Shown in pieces: positions 6,148 through 7,276 of a stretch of 7,276 nt of DNA (the first letter of the stretch is position 1; every line of letters starts with the position of its first letter). Position numbers and translations under genes: made by a program. The notes beneath the pieces were generated by a model. That model did not search any database. It saw only the letters and a program-made list of their open reading frames with translations, and was not told the DNA's origin. Origin of the DNA: Bacillota bacterium (GTDB lineage Bacteria > Bacillota > Sulfobacillia > Thermaerobacterales > Thermaerobacteraceae); NCBI GenBank assembly GCA_003242195.1, contig QGUQ01000089.1, positions 1-7,276 on the forward strand, written 5' to 3'.

Positions 6148-6177
6148 ACTATAAGCCACCCACTGCCCGTTGGGCAA
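6148..6177 (-). promoter_or_regulatory. Possible promoter of tRNA-Phe
   Basis: On the minus strand, TTGCCC (6172-6177) and TATAGT (6148-6153) are separated by 18 bases, between the two tRNAs. The -10 is good and the -35 moderate. The -35 overlaps a bulged GC hairpin just after tRNA-Val. It could give tRNA-Phe its own start, or the match may be incidental if the tRNAs are co-transcribed. Confidence 0.4.
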
Positions 6178-6188
6178 GTGGCTACGGG

Positions 6189-6260
6189 TGGGCGAACCAG
6201 GACTCGAACCTGGGACCCCTCGCTTGTAAGGCGAGTGCTCTGCCGCTGAGCTATTCGCCC
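6189..6260 (-). tRNA. tRNA-Val (anticodon UAC)
   Basis: The minus strand gives a 72-base cloverleaf: acceptor GGGCGAA/TTCGCCC, D arm GCTC-AGCGGCA-GAGC, anticodon arm CTCGC-CTTACAA-GCGAG with TAC at 34-36 (reads GUA and related Val codons), a five-base variable loop, and T arm CCAGG-TTCGAGT-CCTGG, discriminator A. The following bases are CCC, so CCA is not encoded. It is 95 bases upstream of tRNA-Phe and probably shares its transcript. Confidence 0.97.
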
Positions 6261-6328
6261 GACCTGATGCGCGCCCAAGGCGATCGCGCGCCCATGCCCG
6301 CCCCCAACAGGCGGGCTCAGCGCCGGTC

Positions 6329-6358
6329 AGTATAACACGGCCGCGCGGCAGCGGTCAA
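6329..6358 (-). promoter_or_regulatory. Promoter of the tRNA-Val/tRNA-Phe unit
   Basis: On the minus strand, TTGACC (6353-6358) and TATACT (6329-6334) are 18 bases apart, and the -10 is preceded by TGT, an extended -10. This is the best sigma-70-type promoter in the window. It would start RNA about 60 bases before the tRNA-Val 5' end. Confidence 0.75.
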
Positions 6359-6442
6359 AACTCATCCCGCGCCTGCGCGCGCCCGTGGCGCCGCCCAGGG
6401 CGCGACGACCGAACCGGGGGCATCGTCATGCCGCCGCACTCG

Positions 6443-6871
6443 TCAGGAGCCCGGCGCCCATAGCTGGAGGCCCGTCTCCTCGTCAGGCTCGCGGGACAGC
6501 GCCGGCCCGGACAACACCCAGATGCAGTACTCGCAAGCAAATACGCGCGTTCCCGGCAGGACGTGGCCACCGAAGGCGCGTCCCTCGGCGTCACCCAGTG
6601 TCAGGTGGAGATGGACGAACCGGTCTCCCTTCAGCAAGCTGATGTTGCCGGTGCCGCTGAGGATCTCGAAGGGACGATCCAGTACCATCTCCCGGTAGGT
6701 CTTGGCGTCCTGGTCGTAGAACGCCAGGCGGGCGGTCTCCACGGCACCCAGGAGCTGAACCCACCCCGTGAGGATGCCTTCCTCCCGCGCCACCGCCGTC
6801 AGGCGCTCGAGGATGTCGTCGCCCCGCGACATCCTCCCCACGATCACCCGTTGAACGTCGAAAGACGGCAC
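6443..6871 (-). CDS. PPC/DUF296-domain protein
   Basis: Product of 142 residues, almost entirely one PPC (DUF296) domain, the small trimer-forming fold also found in plant AT-hook proteins; bacterial and archaeal stand-alone members have no settled function. Typical pieces in order: RGDDILERLTAVAREEGILTGWVQLLGAVETARLAFYD, PFEILSGTGNISLLKGDRFVHLHLTLGDAEGRAFGGHVLPGT, and a final hydrophobic strand. The histidines of VHLHL and GGHV are those suspected of metal binding in some members. GTG at 6871 is chosen, with GGAGG 8 bases upstream; an ATG seen nearby is in another frame. Third codon positions are strongly G/C (6 A/T in the first 52 codons). It ends before the tRNA promoter; no link with the PTS operon is evident. 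Confidence 0.9.
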   Translation of the reverse strand: MPSFDVQRVIVGRMSRGDDILERLTAVAREEGILTGWVQLLGAVETARLAFYDQDAKTYREMVLDRPFEILSGTGNISLLKGDRFVHLHLTLGDAEGRAFGGHVLPGTRVFACEYCIWVLSGPALSREPDEETGLQLWAPGS

Positions 6872-6928
6872 GCCCCTCGCCTCCCCTCATGCAACGCCGT
6901 CGCAACCCCCGCGCCACGGGTGGCCGTG

Positions 6929-7002
6929 CGTGAGCTGCCTTACGTGACCAGCCGTTACGTGAGCTGCGCTCAGCGAGCGGCCGTACGCGAGCGGCCGCTC
7001 GC
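6929..7002. repeat. Degenerate 14-16-bp tandem repeat ending in a palindrome
   Basis: Units beginning CGTGAGC, CGTGACC, CGTGAGC, CGAGCGG and CGAGCGG start at 6929, 6943, 6958, 6974 and 6988. CGTGAGCTGC occurs exactly twice (6929, 6958), TTACGTGA twice (6940, 6955) and GCGAGCGGCCG twice (6973, 6987). The last unit forms a perfect 16-bp palindrome at 6987-7002; alternatively 6973-6982 pairs with 6993-7002. The array lies between two minus-strand genes, upstream of the DUF296 start, and could bind a protein or be simple slippage in GC-rich DNA. Confidence 0.5.
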
Positions 7003-7078
7003 ACCTGCCCTGCCCGCGCCCATCCCCGACCGCCCCGGCGGGAATGCCACAAGAACTGCAGGGCCGAGCGCGACGTCC

Positions 7079-7276
7079 TCAGATCGCGGCCCGCTCACCG
7101 CCCTGCTGCCGCCCCTTCGCCTCCCTCGCCAGGCGATGCCCCCGGTACAGCAGCCAGATACCCAGAAGGTTCGCCAGTGGCAGGACCTGGGGCAGGCCCA
7201 GCCGTGTCAGGGCACCGCCTCCGGCTAGCACCACCGTCCCGCCGGCGATCCACAGCCCGTAGGCATGCCGCGTGCG
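7079..7276 (-). CDS. C-terminal part of a small membrane protein (cut by window edge)
   Basis: Sixty-five residues are readable on the minus strand from the window edge to a TGA at 7079-7081. They contain two hydrophobic stretches (WIAGGTVVLAGGGAL and QVLPLANLLGIWLLY) and then a basic, Gln/Gly-rich tail (RGHRLAREAKGRQQGGERAAI) typical of a cytoplasmic end. Codon use is strongly G/C-rich, like the DUF296 gene. The start lies outside the window. I do not recognise the family. It precedes the DUF296 gene by 207 bases in the same direction, too far to claim one operon. Confidence 0.6.
   Translation of the reverse strand, partial: RTRHAYGLWIAGGTVVLAGGGALTRLGLPQVLPLANLLGIWLLYRGHRLAREAKGRQQGGERAAI

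Noticed and set aside
6278..6285. Isolated GCGATCGC-like palindrome suggesting cyanobacterial HIP1
   Set aside because: A single occurrence in GC-rich DNA means nothing by itself; nothing else here is cyanobacterial.
5808..6335. Plus-strand open frame of 175 codons
   Set aside because: It runs antisense through both tRNA genes and the tRNA promoter and has no protein-like features.
6591..7052. Minus-strand 153-codon frame overlapping the DUF296 gene
   Set aside because: Arg/Gly-rich, out of frame with the recognised protein, and shares its ribosome binding region.
6563..7228. Plus-strand 221-codon frame opposite the DUF296 gene
   Set aside because: Typical shadow frame in GC-rich DNA; the minus-strand product is a recognisable family.

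Overview
The window holds one compact plus-strand carbohydrate phosphotransferase (PTS) operon (about 224-5751), followed by a convergent minus-strand block: a two-tRNA unit (tRNA-Val(UAC), then tRNA-Phe(GAA)), a PPC/DUF296-domain gene, and the C-terminal end of a small membrane protein cut by the window edge. Shine-Dalgarno sequences are strong and GTG starts are used. The tRNA genes do not encode CCA. The right flank is very GC-rich. This fits a high-GC Gram-positive bacterium (a deep-branching thermophilic Firmicute type or an actinobacterium). The lineage is inference only, since no marker gene is present.

Layout. 1-223: leader with no convincing promoter but a 9-bp GC hairpin just before the first ribosome binding site. 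224-2749: a glucitol/sorbitol-type PTS block (gutM, srlA = IIC, srlE = IIBC, srlB = IIA). 2743-4053: a Rossmann-fold oxidoreductase with a C-terminal SAF domain (COG4091 type), overlapping srlB by 7 bases. 4088-5751: galactitol-type PTS IIC (gatC) and IIB (gatB), separated by an unusually long 128-base gap with a perfect 11-bp hairpin. 5752-5982: no gene seen. 5983-6011: terminator, best oriented for the tRNAs. 6021-6358: two tRNAs with recognisable promoters. 6443-6871: DUF296 protein. 6872-7078: intergenic region with a degenerate tandem repeat. 7079-7276: membrane-protein fragment.

How the genes may work together. HPr phosphate should pass to SrlB (IIA), then to the SrlE cysteine, then to a polyol entering through SrlA/SrlE. 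GatB/GatC form a second IIB/IIC pair, but no galactitol-type IIA is present and no sorbitol-6-phosphate or galactitol-1-phosphate dehydrogenase is in the window. The only catabolic enzyme is the SAF-domain oxidoreductase. The operon therefore looks like a hybrid polyol PTS with an uncharacterised oxidation step. It could serve one unusual substrate, or two substrates sharing one IIA. The PTS genes use clearly more A/T at third codon positions than the right-hand flank and sit beside the 3' end of a tRNA-Phe gene, which suggests acquisition by transfer.
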